Positions 18,460 through 26,772 of a stretch of 64,000 bases of DNA are shown here, one piece after another (within the stretch, counting starts at the first letter, position 1; each line of letters opens with the position of its first letter). The translations under genes and the position numbers were made by a program. This DNA is from Rhizobium sp. 16-488-2b (GTDB lineage: Bacteria > Pseudomonadota > Alphaproteobacteria > Rhizobiales > Rhizobiaceae). Under the pieces are notes generated by a model. The model had not been told where the DNA came from. It was given only the letters and a program-made list of their open reading frames with translations, and made no database searches. The DNA lies in the NCBI RefSeq assembly GCF_017741815.1, contig NZ_JAGHMF010000002.1, positions 124,001 to 188,000 on the forward strand, read 5' to 3'.

Positions 18460-18488
18460 TTGACAGCACAGCCCGCTCTGGCCAAGAT
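18460..18488 (+). promoter_or_regulatory. Candidate promoter before the kinase gene
   Basis: TTGACA (18460-18465; CTTGACA with the preceding base) with a 17-bp spacer and a weak -10 (CAAGAT) lies 31 bp upstream of the GTG at 18519. It suggests that the kinase and flavoprotein pair has its own transcription start in addition to any read-through from the importer operon. Confidence 0.45.
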
Positions 18489-18518
18489 TTCAATAGGATA
18501 GGCCGCGAGGGGGACAGC

Positions 18519-19388
18519 GTGACGCCTGAAGACCGTATACATGCGCTTGGCATATGGAATGGTCCGATCGATATCTCGGCGATCACGGGAGGCATCACCA
18601 ACCGCAACTATCTGGTCCGCGACGGCGCGCTGAAGCGAGTCGTGCGGCTGGGTGACGACATCCCCGTCCACCACATCAGCCGATCGAACGAACTGGCGGC
18701 GAGCAAGGCGGCGCATGCGGCCGGGCTATCGCCCGCGGTGATCCACCATGCGCCGGGCGTGCTGGTGCTCGATTATGTCGAGTCACGAGCGCTGACGCCG
18801 GAGGATTTGCGTGACGCCAAGACGCTGGAGCGCGTGATCCCGCTGGTGCGCGCCTGCCACCACGATATCGCACGCGAATTTCGCGGCACGGCCACGATAT
18901 TCTGGGTGTTTCACGTGGTGCGCGACTATATCGCCACGCTCGATGCCGCCGGCAGCCCGTATCGTCAGCTGTTTTCCGATCTCCTTATGAAGGCGGAGCG
19001 GCTGGAGCAGGCGGCCGGGCCGTTCGAGATCGCCTTCGGCCATAACGACATGCTGGCGGCCAATTTTCTCGACGACGGCAAAAGGCTCTGGCTGATCGAC
19101 TGGGACTATGCCGGCTTCAACACGCCGCTCTTCGATCTCGGCGGGCTCGCCTCCAACAACGAGTTTTCCGAGGATGCGGAGCGGGCAATGCTGGAGGCCT
19201 ATTACCTGATGCCGTTGACGCCGGATCTGTGGCGACGCTACCGCGCGATGAAATGCGCCTCTCTCTTGCGCGAGATGCTGTGGAGCATGGTGTCGGAAAT
19301 CCATTCGACCATCGATTTCGACTACGCCGCCTATACCGCCGAAAACCGTGCGCGCTTCGAGCGCGCCTATGCCGAACAGGATCAATGA
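18519..19388 (+). CDS. Choline/aminoglycoside kinase-like phosphotransferase
   Basis: This 289-aa enzyme with a protein-kinase-like fold belongs to the choline/ethanolamine kinase and APH group. The GGITNRNYLV loop binds nucleotide, the catalytic loop is GHNDMLAANFL and the metal-binding aspartate is in LIDWDYAG. It probably phosphorylates a small hydroxyl compound such as choline, but the substrate is not proven. It begins with GTG after a GAGGGGG ribosome site, and the flavoprotein gene starts 2 bp after its stop, so the two are coupled. Confidence 0.85.
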   Translation: MTPEDRIHALGIWNGPIDISAITGGITNRNYLVRDGALKRVVRLGDDIPVHHISRSNELAASKAAHAAGLSPAVIHHAPGVLVLDYVESRALTPEDLRDAKTLERVIPLVRACHHDIAREFRGTATIFWVFHVVRDYIATLDAAGSPYRQLFSDLLMKAERLEQAAGPFEIAFGHNDMLAANFLDDGKRLWLIDWDYAGFNTPLFDLGGLASNNEFSEDAERAMLEAYYLMPLTPDLWRRYRAMKCASLLREMLWSMVSEIHSTIDFDYAAYTAENRARFERAYAEQDQ

Positions 19389-19389
19389 C

Positions 19390-21840
19390 ATGACGAAGGA
19401 ATTGCCCAGGACCGCCAAGGTTGTCGTCATCGGCGGCGGCATCATCGGCTGCTCGACGGCCTATCATCTCGGCAAGCTCGGCTTGACCGATACCGTGCTC
19501 TTGGAGCGCAAGAAGCTGACCTCGGGCACCACCTTCCATGCCGCCGGCCTCGTCGGCCAGCTCAGGACCAGCGCCAACATCACCCAGCTGCTCGGCTATT
19601 CCGTCGATCTCTACAAGCGGCTGGAGGCCGAGACCGGGCTCGGCACCGGCTGGAAGATGAATGGCGGGTTGCGGCTTGCCTGCAACGAGGAACGCTGGAC
19701 GGAGGTGAAGCGACAGGCGACCACGGCGCAATCCTTCGGGCTCGACATGCAGCTTCTGACGCCGCAGGAGGCCTTCGACCTATGGCCGCTGATGACGATC
19801 GATGACCTGATCGGCGCCGCTTATCTCCCGACAGACGGCCAGGCCAATCCCTCCGACATCACGCAGGCGCTCGCCAAGGGCGCGCGCATGGCGGGCGTTT
19901 CGATCTTCGAGGATACGGAAGTGATCGATCTCGAGATCGACAAGGGCCGCATCCGCGCCGTGATCACCGATCAGGGCCGCATCGAATGCGAGCGCGTGGT
20001 CGTCTGCGCCGGGCAATGGACACGCAATTTCGCGGCGCGCTTCGGCGTCAACGTGCCGCTGGTTTCGGTCGAGCACCAGTACATCATCACCGAATCCTTC
20101 GGCGTGCCCTCCAACCTGCCGACGCTGCGCGATCCTGACCGGCTGACCTATTACAAGGAAGAGGTGGGCGGCATCGTCATGGGGGGCTATGAGCCGAACC
20201 CGATCCCCTGGGCGACGTCGGGCATTCCGGATGGTTTCCACTACACGCTGCTCGACAGCAATTTCGACCATTTCGAGCAGATCATGGAGCAGGCGCTCGG
20301 CCGCGTGCCTGATCTCGAGAATGTCGGCGTCAAGCAGCTGTTGAACGGGCCGGAGAGCTTTACGCCCGATGGCAACTTCATTCTCGGCGAAGCGCCGGAG
20401 CTCAAGAACTTCTTCGTCGGCGCCGGCTTCAACGCCTTCGGCATCGCATCGGCCGGCGGCGCGGGGATGGCGCTGGCGGAGTGGGTTTCCAAGGGCGAGC
20501 CGCCCTACGATCTCTGGCCGGTCGATATCCGCCGCTTCGGCCGCCCGCATTTCGACACCGACTGGGTGCGCACCCGCACGCTGGAAGCCTATGGCAAGCA
20601 CTACACGCTGGCCTTCCCGTTCGAGGAATATTCCAGCGGCCGCCCCTGCCGCAAATCGCCGCTCTACGACCGGCTGAAGGCGCAGGGCGCCTGCTTCGGC
20701 GAGAAGCTCGGCTGGGAGCGGCCGAACTGGTTCGCCGATCTCTTCGCCAACGAGGAGCCGAAGGACGTCTACAGCTACGAGCGGCAGAACTGGTTCGAGG
20801 CGGTGGGCCGCGAGCACAGGGCGGTGCGCGAGGCGGCTGTCATCTTCGACCAGACCTCGTTCGCCAAATTCACGCTGAAGGGCCGCGACGCGGAGAGCGC
20901 CCTTTCCTGGATCGCCGCGAACGATGTGGCCAAGCCGGTGGGCTCGCTCGTCTATACGCAGATGCTGAACGACAAGGGCGGCATCGAGTGCGATCTCACC
21001 TGCGCGCGCATCGCCGAGGACGAGTATTACATCGTCACCGGCACGGGCTTCGCGACCCATGACTTCGACTGGATAGCCCGCAATATTCGTGACGACCTGC
21101 ATGCCGAGCTCGTGGACGTGACGTCCGCCTATTCCGTGCTGGCGCTGATGGGGCCGAATGCGCGCGCGGTGCTGGAAAAGGTCACAGGCAGCAACGTCTC
21201 CAACGCCGCCTTCCCCTTCGGCCGCGTGAAAACCATCGGCATCGCCGGCTGCCCGGTCAGGACGCTCCGCATCACCTATGTCGGCGAGCTCGGCTATGAG
21301 CTGCATGTGCCGATCGAATACGCCACGACCGTCTACGACGCGCTGATGGCGGCCGGCGCTCCGCTGCATCTCGTTAATGCCGGCTACCGCGCGATCGAAA
21401 GCTGCCGGCTGGAAAAGGGCTATCGCGCCTGGGGTTCGGATATCGGGCCCGATCACACGCCGATCGAAGCCGGGCTCGGCTGGGCGGTGAAGACGAAGAA
21501 GACCACGCCGTTTCGTGGCCGCGAGGCGATCGAGCGGCAGCTGGCATCGGGCGTCAAGAAGATGCTCGCCTGCTTCGTCCCTGACGATCCCGACGTGGTG
21601 CTGCTCGGCCGCGAGACGATCTACCGAGACGGCAAGCGCGTCGGCTGGCTCTCCTCCGGTGGCTTCGGCTACACGGTGGGCAAGCCGATCGGCTATGGCT
21701 ATGTGCGCAACGCCGAGGGCGTGAGCGAGGAATTCGTGCTGTCGGGCAGCTATGAGCTCGACGTCGCTCGGGTGCGGGTGCCGTGCAAGGTGTCGCTGAC
21801 GCCGCTCTACGATCCCGAGATGGCACGGGTGAAGGCCTAG
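19390..21840 (+). CDS. Dimethylglycine/sarcosine dehydrogenase-like flavoprotein
   Basis: This 816-aa two-part enzyme has an N-terminal DAO-type FAD domain with GGGIIG at residues 15-20 and covers about 400 residues. It is followed by a linker of the FAO_M type and C-terminal GcvT-like folate-binding domains. The fold predicts oxidative N-demethylation of a methylated amine such as dimethylglycine or sarcosine, with tetrahydrofolate taking the one-carbon unit. It is coupled to the kinase, which points to choline or betaine-type metabolism or to a related N-methyl compound. Length and domain order are normal for the family. Confidence 0.88.
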   Translation: MTKELPRTAKVVVIGGGIIGCSTAYHLGKLGLTDTVLLERKKLTSGTTFHAAGLVGQLRTSANITQLLGYSVDLYKRLEAETGLGTGWKMNGGLRLACNEERWTEVKRQATTAQSFGLDMQLLTPQEAFDLWPLMTIDDLIGAAYLPTDGQANPSDITQALAKGARMAGVSIFEDTEVIDLEIDKGRIRAVITDQGRIECERVVVCAGQWTRNFAARFGVNVPLVSVEHQYIITESFGVPSNLPTLRDPDRLTYYKEEVGGIVMGGYEPNPIPWATSGIPDGFHYTLLDSNFDHFEQIMEQALGRVPDLENVGVKQLLNGPESFTPDGNFILGEAPELKNFFVGAGFNAFGIASAGGAGMALAEWVSKGEPPYDLWPVDIRRFGRPHFDTDWVRTRTLEAYGKHYTLAFPFEEYSSGRPCRKSPLYDRLKAQGACFGEKLGWERPNWFADLFANEEPKDVYSYERQNWFEAVGREHRAVREAAVIFDQTSFAKFTLKGRDAESALSWIAANDVAKPVGSLVYTQMLNDKGGIECDLTCARIAEDEYYIVTGTGFATHDFDWIARNIRDDLHAELVDVTSAYSVLALMGPNARAVLEKVTGSNVSNAAFPFGRVKTIGIAGCPVRTLRITYVGELGYELHVPIEYATTVYDALMAAGAPLHLVNAGYRAIESCRLEKGYRAWGSDIGPDHTPIEAGLGWAVKTKKTTPFRGREAIERQLASGVKKMLACFVPDDPDVVLLGRETIYRDGKRVGWLSSGGFGYTVGKPIGYGYVRNAEGVSEEFVLSGSYELDVARVRVPCKVSLTPLYDPEMARVKA

Positions 21841-22153
21841 AGATTTAAGCCATCAGCGAAAAATTCATGCCGCGATTTTCCCCGCCTCGAAATCCCCGCC
21901 CTACACTATCGGCGTCCCGTCATCGGATACACCGGCAGGCGTGCCGGCGAGGCGGGATCGGCGCGGAGCGTGAGGGTAGGACGCAAAACCTTACGATCCG
22001 GGTCCGCGGAAAATGATCTCCCTCCGGTGACGGCGGTATCCCTCGCAAGAGGGGCCGAGTTGAGCCCGGACGTGCCTGTGAGGCACACATGGTCTCGTCG
22101 CGAAGTTGGGCGAGAAGGCAGAGAGATCGAAGTCGCGGATAAAAACCGCCGAA

Positions 22154-22212
22154 CGGGGCGCTGGGAAGCGCCATATTCTACTTAATCAATCGAGGTGATT
22201 TCCAGCGCCCCG
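22154..22212. repeat. Inverted repeat with 37-nt loop
   Basis: CGGGGCGCTGG (22154-22164) pairs perfectly with CCAGCGCCCCG (22202-22212). The arms are part of a larger dispersed-looking unit and may be another rhizobial intergenic mosaic element. A T-run is absent, so it is not a typical terminator. Confidence 0.45.
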
Positions 22213-22313
22213 TCCGAGTGAAGTTTGGAATGGTTGAGACACGGGTGAGAAGCCGCGTGGGGTTTTGGTGTGTGGGTGGGATGGGATGTGGTGATTGAGA
22301 GGTTTTGCCGTGG

Positions 22314-22446
22314 GATACCCCCCTCTGCCTGCCGGCATCTCCCCCCACAGGTGGGGGAGAAGACTCGTGGCGGCCTCTCATGCTAATCGTAGCTTCGGCG
22401 GTGCCACAGGTTAAGCCCTCCCCCTTGTGGGGAGGGTTGGGAGGGG
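22314..22446. repeat. RIME-like intergenic repeat, single arm plus hairpin
   Basis: GATACCCCCCTCTG followed by a C-rich and G-rich palindrome matches one arm of the element at 38359-38514. The opposite arm is missing here. A separate hairpin, CCCTCCCC/GGGGAGGG (22416-22436), follows. These resemble the rhizobial RIME family by form and base composition. The family assignment is from memory of the type, not from a search. Confidence 0.6.
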
Positions 22447-22579
22447 TCTTCGCCACCAGCACGACGACACCGTCGCTGTGTTGTCTGATCGTCCACGGCA
22501 CACCGCCGCTATCGACCCACACCCTTGCCATCCGCGCCCATAGCGCTTAGCTCTCAGCCGTCACGAATCCGGATAAAGC

Positions 22580-23704
22580 ATGCCCCACAAGGTTTCCCTG
22601 TCCCGTCTCAAGCTCACCGACTTTCGCAATTATGCGTCGGCCGGTTTGCAGCTGGATGGCCGGCATGTGGTGTTGGTGGGGGATAACGGCGCCGGCAAAA
22701 CCAATCTGATGGAGGCGGTGTCGTTTCTGTCGCCGGGTCGCGGCATGCGCCGCGCCACCTATGGCGATGTCACCCGCGTCGGCGCCCATGGTGGTTTTTC
22801 GATCTTCGCGGCCCTCGACGGCATGGACGGCGAGGTCGAGATCGGCACCGGGGTCGACGGCAACGACGAGAACACATCCCGCCGCTTGCGCATCAACGGC
22901 ACGCCGGCCAGGACCGCCGACGAACTCACCGATCACCTGCGCCTTCTCTGGCTGACGCCGTCGATGGACGGCCTCTTCACCGGCGGCTCGTCCGAGCGTC
23001 GCCGCTTTCTCGATCGCCTCGTACTGTCGCTCGATCCCGCCCATGGCCGCCGGGCCAGCGATTTCGAGCGCGCCATGCGCAGCCGCAACAAGCTGCTCGA
23101 CGAGCGCCGCTTCGACCCCTCCTGGCTCTCGGGCATCGAGGAGCAGATGGCCACGCTCGGCATCGCCATGGCTATGGCCCGCCAGGAGATGCTGGGCCTC
23201 CTCGTCCGCCTCATCGAGGAAACCCGTGAGACCTCGCCATTCCCGTCGGCCTCGCTCGATCTCGCCGGCTTCATGGATGGCCAGTTCGATCGCCCCGCCG
23301 TCGATCTCGAGGATGAATATGCAGCACAGCTCGCCGAAAGCCGCTATCGCGACGCCGCCGCCGGCCGCACGCTGGAGGGCCCGCACCGCGCCGACCTGCT
23401 GGTCCGCCACCGCGACAAGCGCATGGAAGCGGCGCGCTGCTCGACCGGCGAGCAGAAGGCGCTGCTTGTTGGTCTCATCATGGCGCATGCCCGCCTCGTC
23501 GCCAATCTCACCGGCCACGCGCCGATCCTGCTGCTTGACGAGATCGCCGCCCATCTGGACGAAAACAGGCGCGCCGCGCTCTTCGATCTGATCGACGCGC
23601 CCGGCGGTCAGGCCTTCATGACCGGCACCGACCGCTCGATGTTCTCGGCGCTTGGTGATCGGGCGCAGTTCTTCACCGTTGCCGATGGAAAGATATTCGA
23701 ATGA
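22580..23704 (+). CDS. recF: DNA replication and repair protein RecF
   Basis: This 374-aa SMC-like ATPase loads RecA at single-strand gaps together with RecO and RecR. It starts with the RecF N-terminus (LKLTDFRNYAS), has Walker A GDNGAGKT at residues 34-41, the signature-like STGEQKALLVGLI and the Walker B LLLDEIAAHLD. As in other rhizobia it is away from dnaA-dnaN. Its stop overlaps the moeB start (ATGA), so the two genes are translationally coupled although their functions are unrelated. Confidence 0.96.
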   Translation: MPHKVSLSRLKLTDFRNYASAGLQLDGRHVVLVGDNGAGKTNLMEAVSFLSPGRGMRRATYGDVTRVGAHGGFSIFAALDGMDGEVEIGTGVDGNDENTSRRLRINGTPARTADELTDHLRLLWLTPSMDGLFTGGSSERRRFLDRLVLSLDPAHGRRASDFERAMRSRNKLLDERRFDPSWLSGIEEQMATLGIAMAMARQEMLGLLVRLIEETRETSPFPSASLDLAGFMDGQFDRPAVDLEDEYAAQLAESRYRDAAAGRTLEGPHRADLLVRHRDKRMEAARCSTGEQKALLVGLIMAHARLVANLTGHAPILLLDEIAAHLDENRRAALFDLIDAPGGQAFMTGTDRSMFSALGDRAQFFTVADGKIFE

Positions 23705-24528
23705 CCGACACTTTCCCCGCCGCCAAGGGCCATGCTAGCATCGCGCCCATGGAACCGTTGAGCCCGGAAGAAATCGCCCGCTACCAGCGCCACATCCTGC
23801 TGCCTGAGATCGGCGGCGCCGGCCAGCAGAAGCTGAAGGCAGCGCGTGTGCTTGTTATCGGCGCCGGCGGCCTCGGCGCCCCCATCCTGCAATATCTCGC
23901 GGCAGCCGGCGTCGGCACGCTCGGCATTTCCGACGACGACCGTGTATCGCTCTCCAATCTGCAGCGGCAGGTCATCCACGATTCCGGCACGATCGGCGAA
24001 TTGAAGACGGAAAGTGCGGCCTTCGCCATCGCAAGGCTCAATCCGCATGTCCGCGTTATCCGCTTCGAGGAGCGCTTCTCCGCAGACAGCGCCCGCCGGC
24101 ATCTCTCCGGCTTCGATCTCGTCATCGACGGTTCGGACAATTTCGACACGCGCTACACCGCGGCCGATGCGGCGGAAGCGGCACAGTTGCCACTGGTGAC
24201 CGGCGCCGTCGGCCGCTTCGATGGCTCGGTCACCGTGCTGAAGCCCTATGAGACAACAGCCGATGGCGTGCTCAATCCCACTTACCGCGACCTCTTCCCG
24301 GAAAAGCCGCCGGAGGGCCTGATCCCAGTCTGCGCCGAGACCGGCGTTATCGGCGCGCTCACCGGCGTCATCGGCACGCTGATGGCGATGGAGGCGATCA
24401 AGGTGATCACCGGCACCGGCGAGCCGCTGGTCGGCCGCCTGCTGCTCTATGATGCCCTTGCGGCGCGCTTCGACACCATCCGCTACAAGCGTCGGCGCGC
24501 CCGACAGAGCCAAAGCCAGGCATCGTGA
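23701..24528 (+). CDS. moeB: MoeB/ThiF-family adenylyltransferase
   Basis: This 275-aa E1-like enzyme adenylates the C-terminus of a small sulfur carrier, by family the MoaD subunit of molybdopterin synthase. The ATP-binding GAGGLG is at residues 54-59 and the conserved RQVIHD segment follows. The cysteine in VCAETGVIG is kept. The two zinc CxxC pairs of the E. coli enzyme are absent: the YRC position is YRD and the C-terminal CxxC is missing. The ATGA overlap with recF supports the start at 23701, although Met17 (23749) gives the more usual N-terminus. Confidence 0.88.
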   Translation: MTDTFPAAKGHASIAPMEPLSPEEIARYQRHILLPEIGGAGQQKLKAARVLVIGAGGLGAPILQYLAAAGVGTLGISDDDRVSLSNLQRQVIHDSGTIGELKTESAAFAIARLNPHVRVIRFEERFSADSARRHLSGFDLVIDGSDNFDTRYTAADAAEAAQLPLVTGAVGRFDGSVTVLKPYETTADGVLNPTYRDLFPEKPPEGLIPVCAETGVIGALTGVIGTLMAMEAIKVITGTGEPLVGRLLLYDALAARFDTIRYKRRRARQSQSQAS

Positions 24529-24998
24529 CCATCCTTCGTCTGGATTCCGGTTTCTCCCGCTGGGACGAGCTTCTCGCGCTCATCCTGTCGTCCTTCGCCT
24601 ACATGAACGACCGCATCGATCCGCCATCCTCGGCGCTCGGGCTGACGGCCGAATCGCTGGCCGCCAAGGCGCAAGCCGAGATCGCCTATGTCGTTACCGA
24701 AGAGGGCGCGCTTGTCGGCTGCATCTTCCTGCGGCCGGAAGCGGATTGCCTCTATGTCGGCAAGCTGGCGGTGGCGCCGGCTGCCGAGCGGCGCGGCATC
24801 GGTAGGCGGCTACTTGGCATTGCGGAGGACATGGCGCGCACACTTTCGCTGCCGGCGCTGCGGTTGGAAACACGCATCGAGCTCACCGAAAACCACGCCG
24901 TCTTCGGCCGCTGGGGCTTCGAGAAGACCGCCGAGAACGCCCATCCGGGCTTCACCCGCACCACATCCATAGAGATGCGCAAGCATCTCGCTTCTTAG
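24525..24998 (+). CDS. GNAT family N-acetyltransferase
   Basis: This 157-aa acetyltransferase transfers acetyl from acetyl-CoA to an unknown amine. The acetyl-CoA binding motif is VAPAAERRGIGRRLL, followed by LRLETRIELTENHAVFGRWGFEK, which is typical of motif B. It starts with GTG overlapping the moeB stop by 4 bp and converges with the hydroxyacid dehydrogenase, sharing 4 bp at the ends. Its position suggests expression as the third gene of recF-moeB. Confidence 0.88.
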   Translation: MTILRLDSGFSRWDELLALILSSFAYMNDRIDPPSSALGLTAESLAAKAQAEIAYVVTEEGALVGCIFLRPEADCLYVGKLAVAPAAERRGIGRRLLGIAEDMARTLSLPALRLETRIELTENHAVFGRWGFEKTAENAHPGFTRTTSIEMRKHLAS

Positions 24999-25996
24999 CG
25001 CCCCGGCAGCACCCGGTTCGGTGGGCGGTGGCCGTCCATGAAGGCGCGGATGTTGATGATCACCTTGTCGCCCATGTCGATACGGCCCTCGATCGTGGCC
25101 GAGCTCATATGCGGCAAAAGCACCACCTTGCCCTCGTTGGCGAGCTTGATCAGCTTCGGATTGACCGCCGGCTCGTTCTCGAACACGTCGAGCCCGGCGC
25201 CGGCAAGCCTGCCCTCCCTGAGCGATTTGATGAGCGCCGCCTCGTCGATCACGTCGCCGCGCGCCGTGTTGACGAGATAGGCCGTCGGCTGCAGCAGCGC
25301 CAGGCGCCGCGCCGAAAGCAGATGGAAAGTCGCCGGCGTCGACGGGCAGTTGACCGAGACGATGTCGACGCGCGCCAGCATCTGGTCGAGGCTTTCCCAG
25401 TATGTCGCCTCGAGCTCGTCTTCCGTCGTCGCCGTCACCCGCTTGCGGTTGTGATAATGAATGGAGAGGCCGAAAGCCTTGGCACGGCGGGCAACGGCGG
25501 TGCCGATCCGGCCCATGCCGACAATGCCGATCCGCTTGCCGTGAATGCGCCGTCCGAGCATCCAGGTGGGCGACCATCCGGCCCATTCGCCGGGCCGGTC
25601 GGTTAGCACGCGCGCACCTTCGCCCAGCCGGCGCGGCACGGCGAGGATCAGCGCCATGGTCATGTCGGCGGTATCTTCGGTCAGGACATTCGGCGTGTTG
25701 GTGACGGTAATCCCCTTGCGGGCCGCCGCCTCCACGTCGATGTGGTCGGTGCCGTTGGAGAAGCTGGCGATCAGCTTCAGTTGCGGCCCGGCCTCGTCGA
25801 TCAGCGCCGCGTCGATCCGGTCGGTCACCGTCGGCACCAGCACGTCGGCGCTCTTCATCGCAGCCGCCAGCTGGGCCGTGGTGCGCGGCGTGTCGTCGAT
25901 GTTGAGCTCGGCGTCGAACAATTCGCGCATGCGCGTTTCGACGGCATCCGGCAGCTTGCGGGTAATGTAGACCTTCGTTTTTTTCTTTGTCGTCAT
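24995..25996 (-). CDS. D-2-hydroxyacid dehydrogenase (glyoxylate reductase type)
   Basis: This 333-aa NAD(P)H-dependent reductase of 2-keto acids has the Rossmann motif GIVGMGRIGTAVA near residues 157-169, the catalytic Arg in VNTARGDVIDE, Glu in the DVFENEP segment and His in LLPHMSSAT. The best guess is glyoxylate or hydroxypyruvate reduction, but substrate choice within this family is hard to read. The lysine-rich start (MTTKKKTK) is preceded by a GGAT-type ribosome site. It is monocistronic. Confidence 0.9.
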   Translation of the reverse strand: MTTKKKTKVYITRKLPDAVETRMRELFDAELNIDDTPRTTAQLAAAMKSADVLVPTVTDRIDAALIDEAGPQLKLIASFSNGTDHIDVEAAARKGITVTNTPNVLTEDTADMTMALILAVPRRLGEGARVLTDRPGEWAGWSPTWMLGRRIHGKRIGIVGMGRIGTAVARRAKAFGLSIHYHNRKRVTATTEDELEATYWESLDQMLARVDIVSVNCPSTPATFHLLSARRLALLQPTAYLVNTARGDVIDEAALIKSLREGRLAGAGLDVFENEPAVNPKLIKLANEGKVVLLPHMSSATIEGRIDMGDKVIINIRAFMDGHRPPNRVLPGR

Positions 25997-26136
25997 ATCC
26001 TGGAGCTGCTGCCTTGTTCAGAGGTCCTTAACCAAGACGCGGGATAATTTTCCCGTTCCGGGGAATTTCTACCAGACCCGTACGCGAAGACAAACAAAAC
26101 TCGTTGAGCGTGCGTGGAATGTCGAGGTCCGGAAAT

Positions 26137-26155
26137 CAGGCGGAGGAACCGCCTG
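26137..26155 (+). promoter_or_regulatory. Hairpin in the leader of the SH3 protein gene
   Basis: CAGGCGG/CCGCCTG forms a 7-bp stem with loop AGGAA, ending 23 bp before the ATG. It is followed by GGTTTT. The loop holds a Shine-Dalgarno-like AGGA, so it could modulate translation. This is not proven. Confidence 0.35.
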
Positions 26156-26178
26156 GGTTTTAGCGAACGGAAATCGTC

Positions 26179-26718
26179 ATGCGCAGCACAGTCCTGAAAT
26201 CATGCCTCGCCCTCGCGTTGGGCTTTGTGCTTTCGGCCGGCACCGCCGAGCTTGGCTATGCCCAGGCGGCGAAGGGTCCGAGCGGCCTGCCGCTGCCGCG
26301 CTTCGTCACGCTGAAATCCAAGCGCGTCAACCTGCGCATCGGCCCCGGCACCGATTATGCCGCGTCGTGGATGTATCTGAAAGCCGGCCTGCCGGTGGAA
26401 ATCATCCAGGAATATGACAACTGGCGCCAGGTGCGCGATGCCGATGGCACCGAGGGCTGGGTCAACCAGTCGCTGCTGTCTGGTTCCCGCGCCGCAATTG
26501 CCGCTCCCTGGATGAAGGGCAAGGGCAAGAGCGTCTTCGTCAACGTGCGCCGCGAGGCCCAGCCGTCCGCGACCGTCGTCGCCAAGCTGGAGCCCGGTGT
26601 GATGATGAACATCGGCGAATGCACCGGCGACTGGTGCCTCGCCAAGATCGACGGCGCCGAAGGCTGGGTGGCGCAGTCGGAAATCTGGGGCGCCTATCCC
26701 GGAGAGGCCTTCAAATAA
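26179..26718 (+). CDS. Secreted protein with two bacterial SH3 domains
   Basis: This 179-aa protein has a signal peptide (SCLALALGFVLSAGTAELGYAQA) and two SH3b repeats, about residues 42-100 (VNLRIGPGTDYAA ... GWVNQSLL) and 112-172 (VFVNVRREAQPSA ... GWVAQSEIW). Such domains usually bind peptidoglycan or proteins in the periplasm. Two cysteines in ECTGDWC may pair. The gene is alone between convergent and divergent neighbours. No enzymatic domain is present. Confidence 0.88.
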   Translation: MRSTVLKSCLALALGFVLSAGTAELGYAQAAKGPSGLPLPRFVTLKSKRVNLRIGPGTDYAASWMYLKAGLPVEIIQEYDNWRQVRDADGTEGWVNQSLLSGSRAAIAAPWMKGKGKSVFVNVRREAQPSATVVAKLEPGVMMNIGECTGDWCLAKIDGAEGWVAQSEIWGAYPGEAFK

Positions 26719-26720
26719 GA

Positions 26721-26746
26721 GAAGCCTTCGACGGATCGAAGGCTTC
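26721..26746. terminator. Hairpin between convergent genes
   Basis: GAAGCCTTCG and CGAAGGCTTC form a perfect 10-bp stem with a 6-nt loop directly after the SH3 protein stop and before the adenosine kinase stop. On the minus strand it is followed by TCTTATTT. It probably terminates transcripts from both sides. Confidence 0.65.
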
Positions 26747-26772
26747 CAGGTCAGCAAAAGGTAAGTCAGGCC

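Larger units (their letters stand above)
21841..22579. other. Gene-free 739 bp rich in repeats
   Basis: No convincing coding frame is seen. The stretch holds an 11-bp inverted repeat (22154-22212) and a RIME-like element with a second hairpin repeat (22314-22446). The start of recF follows at 22580 without a clear promoter. Confidence 0.6.

Noticed and set aside
19780..21456. A 558-codon minus-strand frame opposite the flavoprotein gene
   Set aside because: Its composition is that of a shadow of the FAD enzyme, rich in Arg, Ala and His, without any domain.
22178..22531. A 117-codon minus-strand frame in the repeat-rich gap
   Set aside because: The translation is made of the repeat elements themselves, with no ribosome site.
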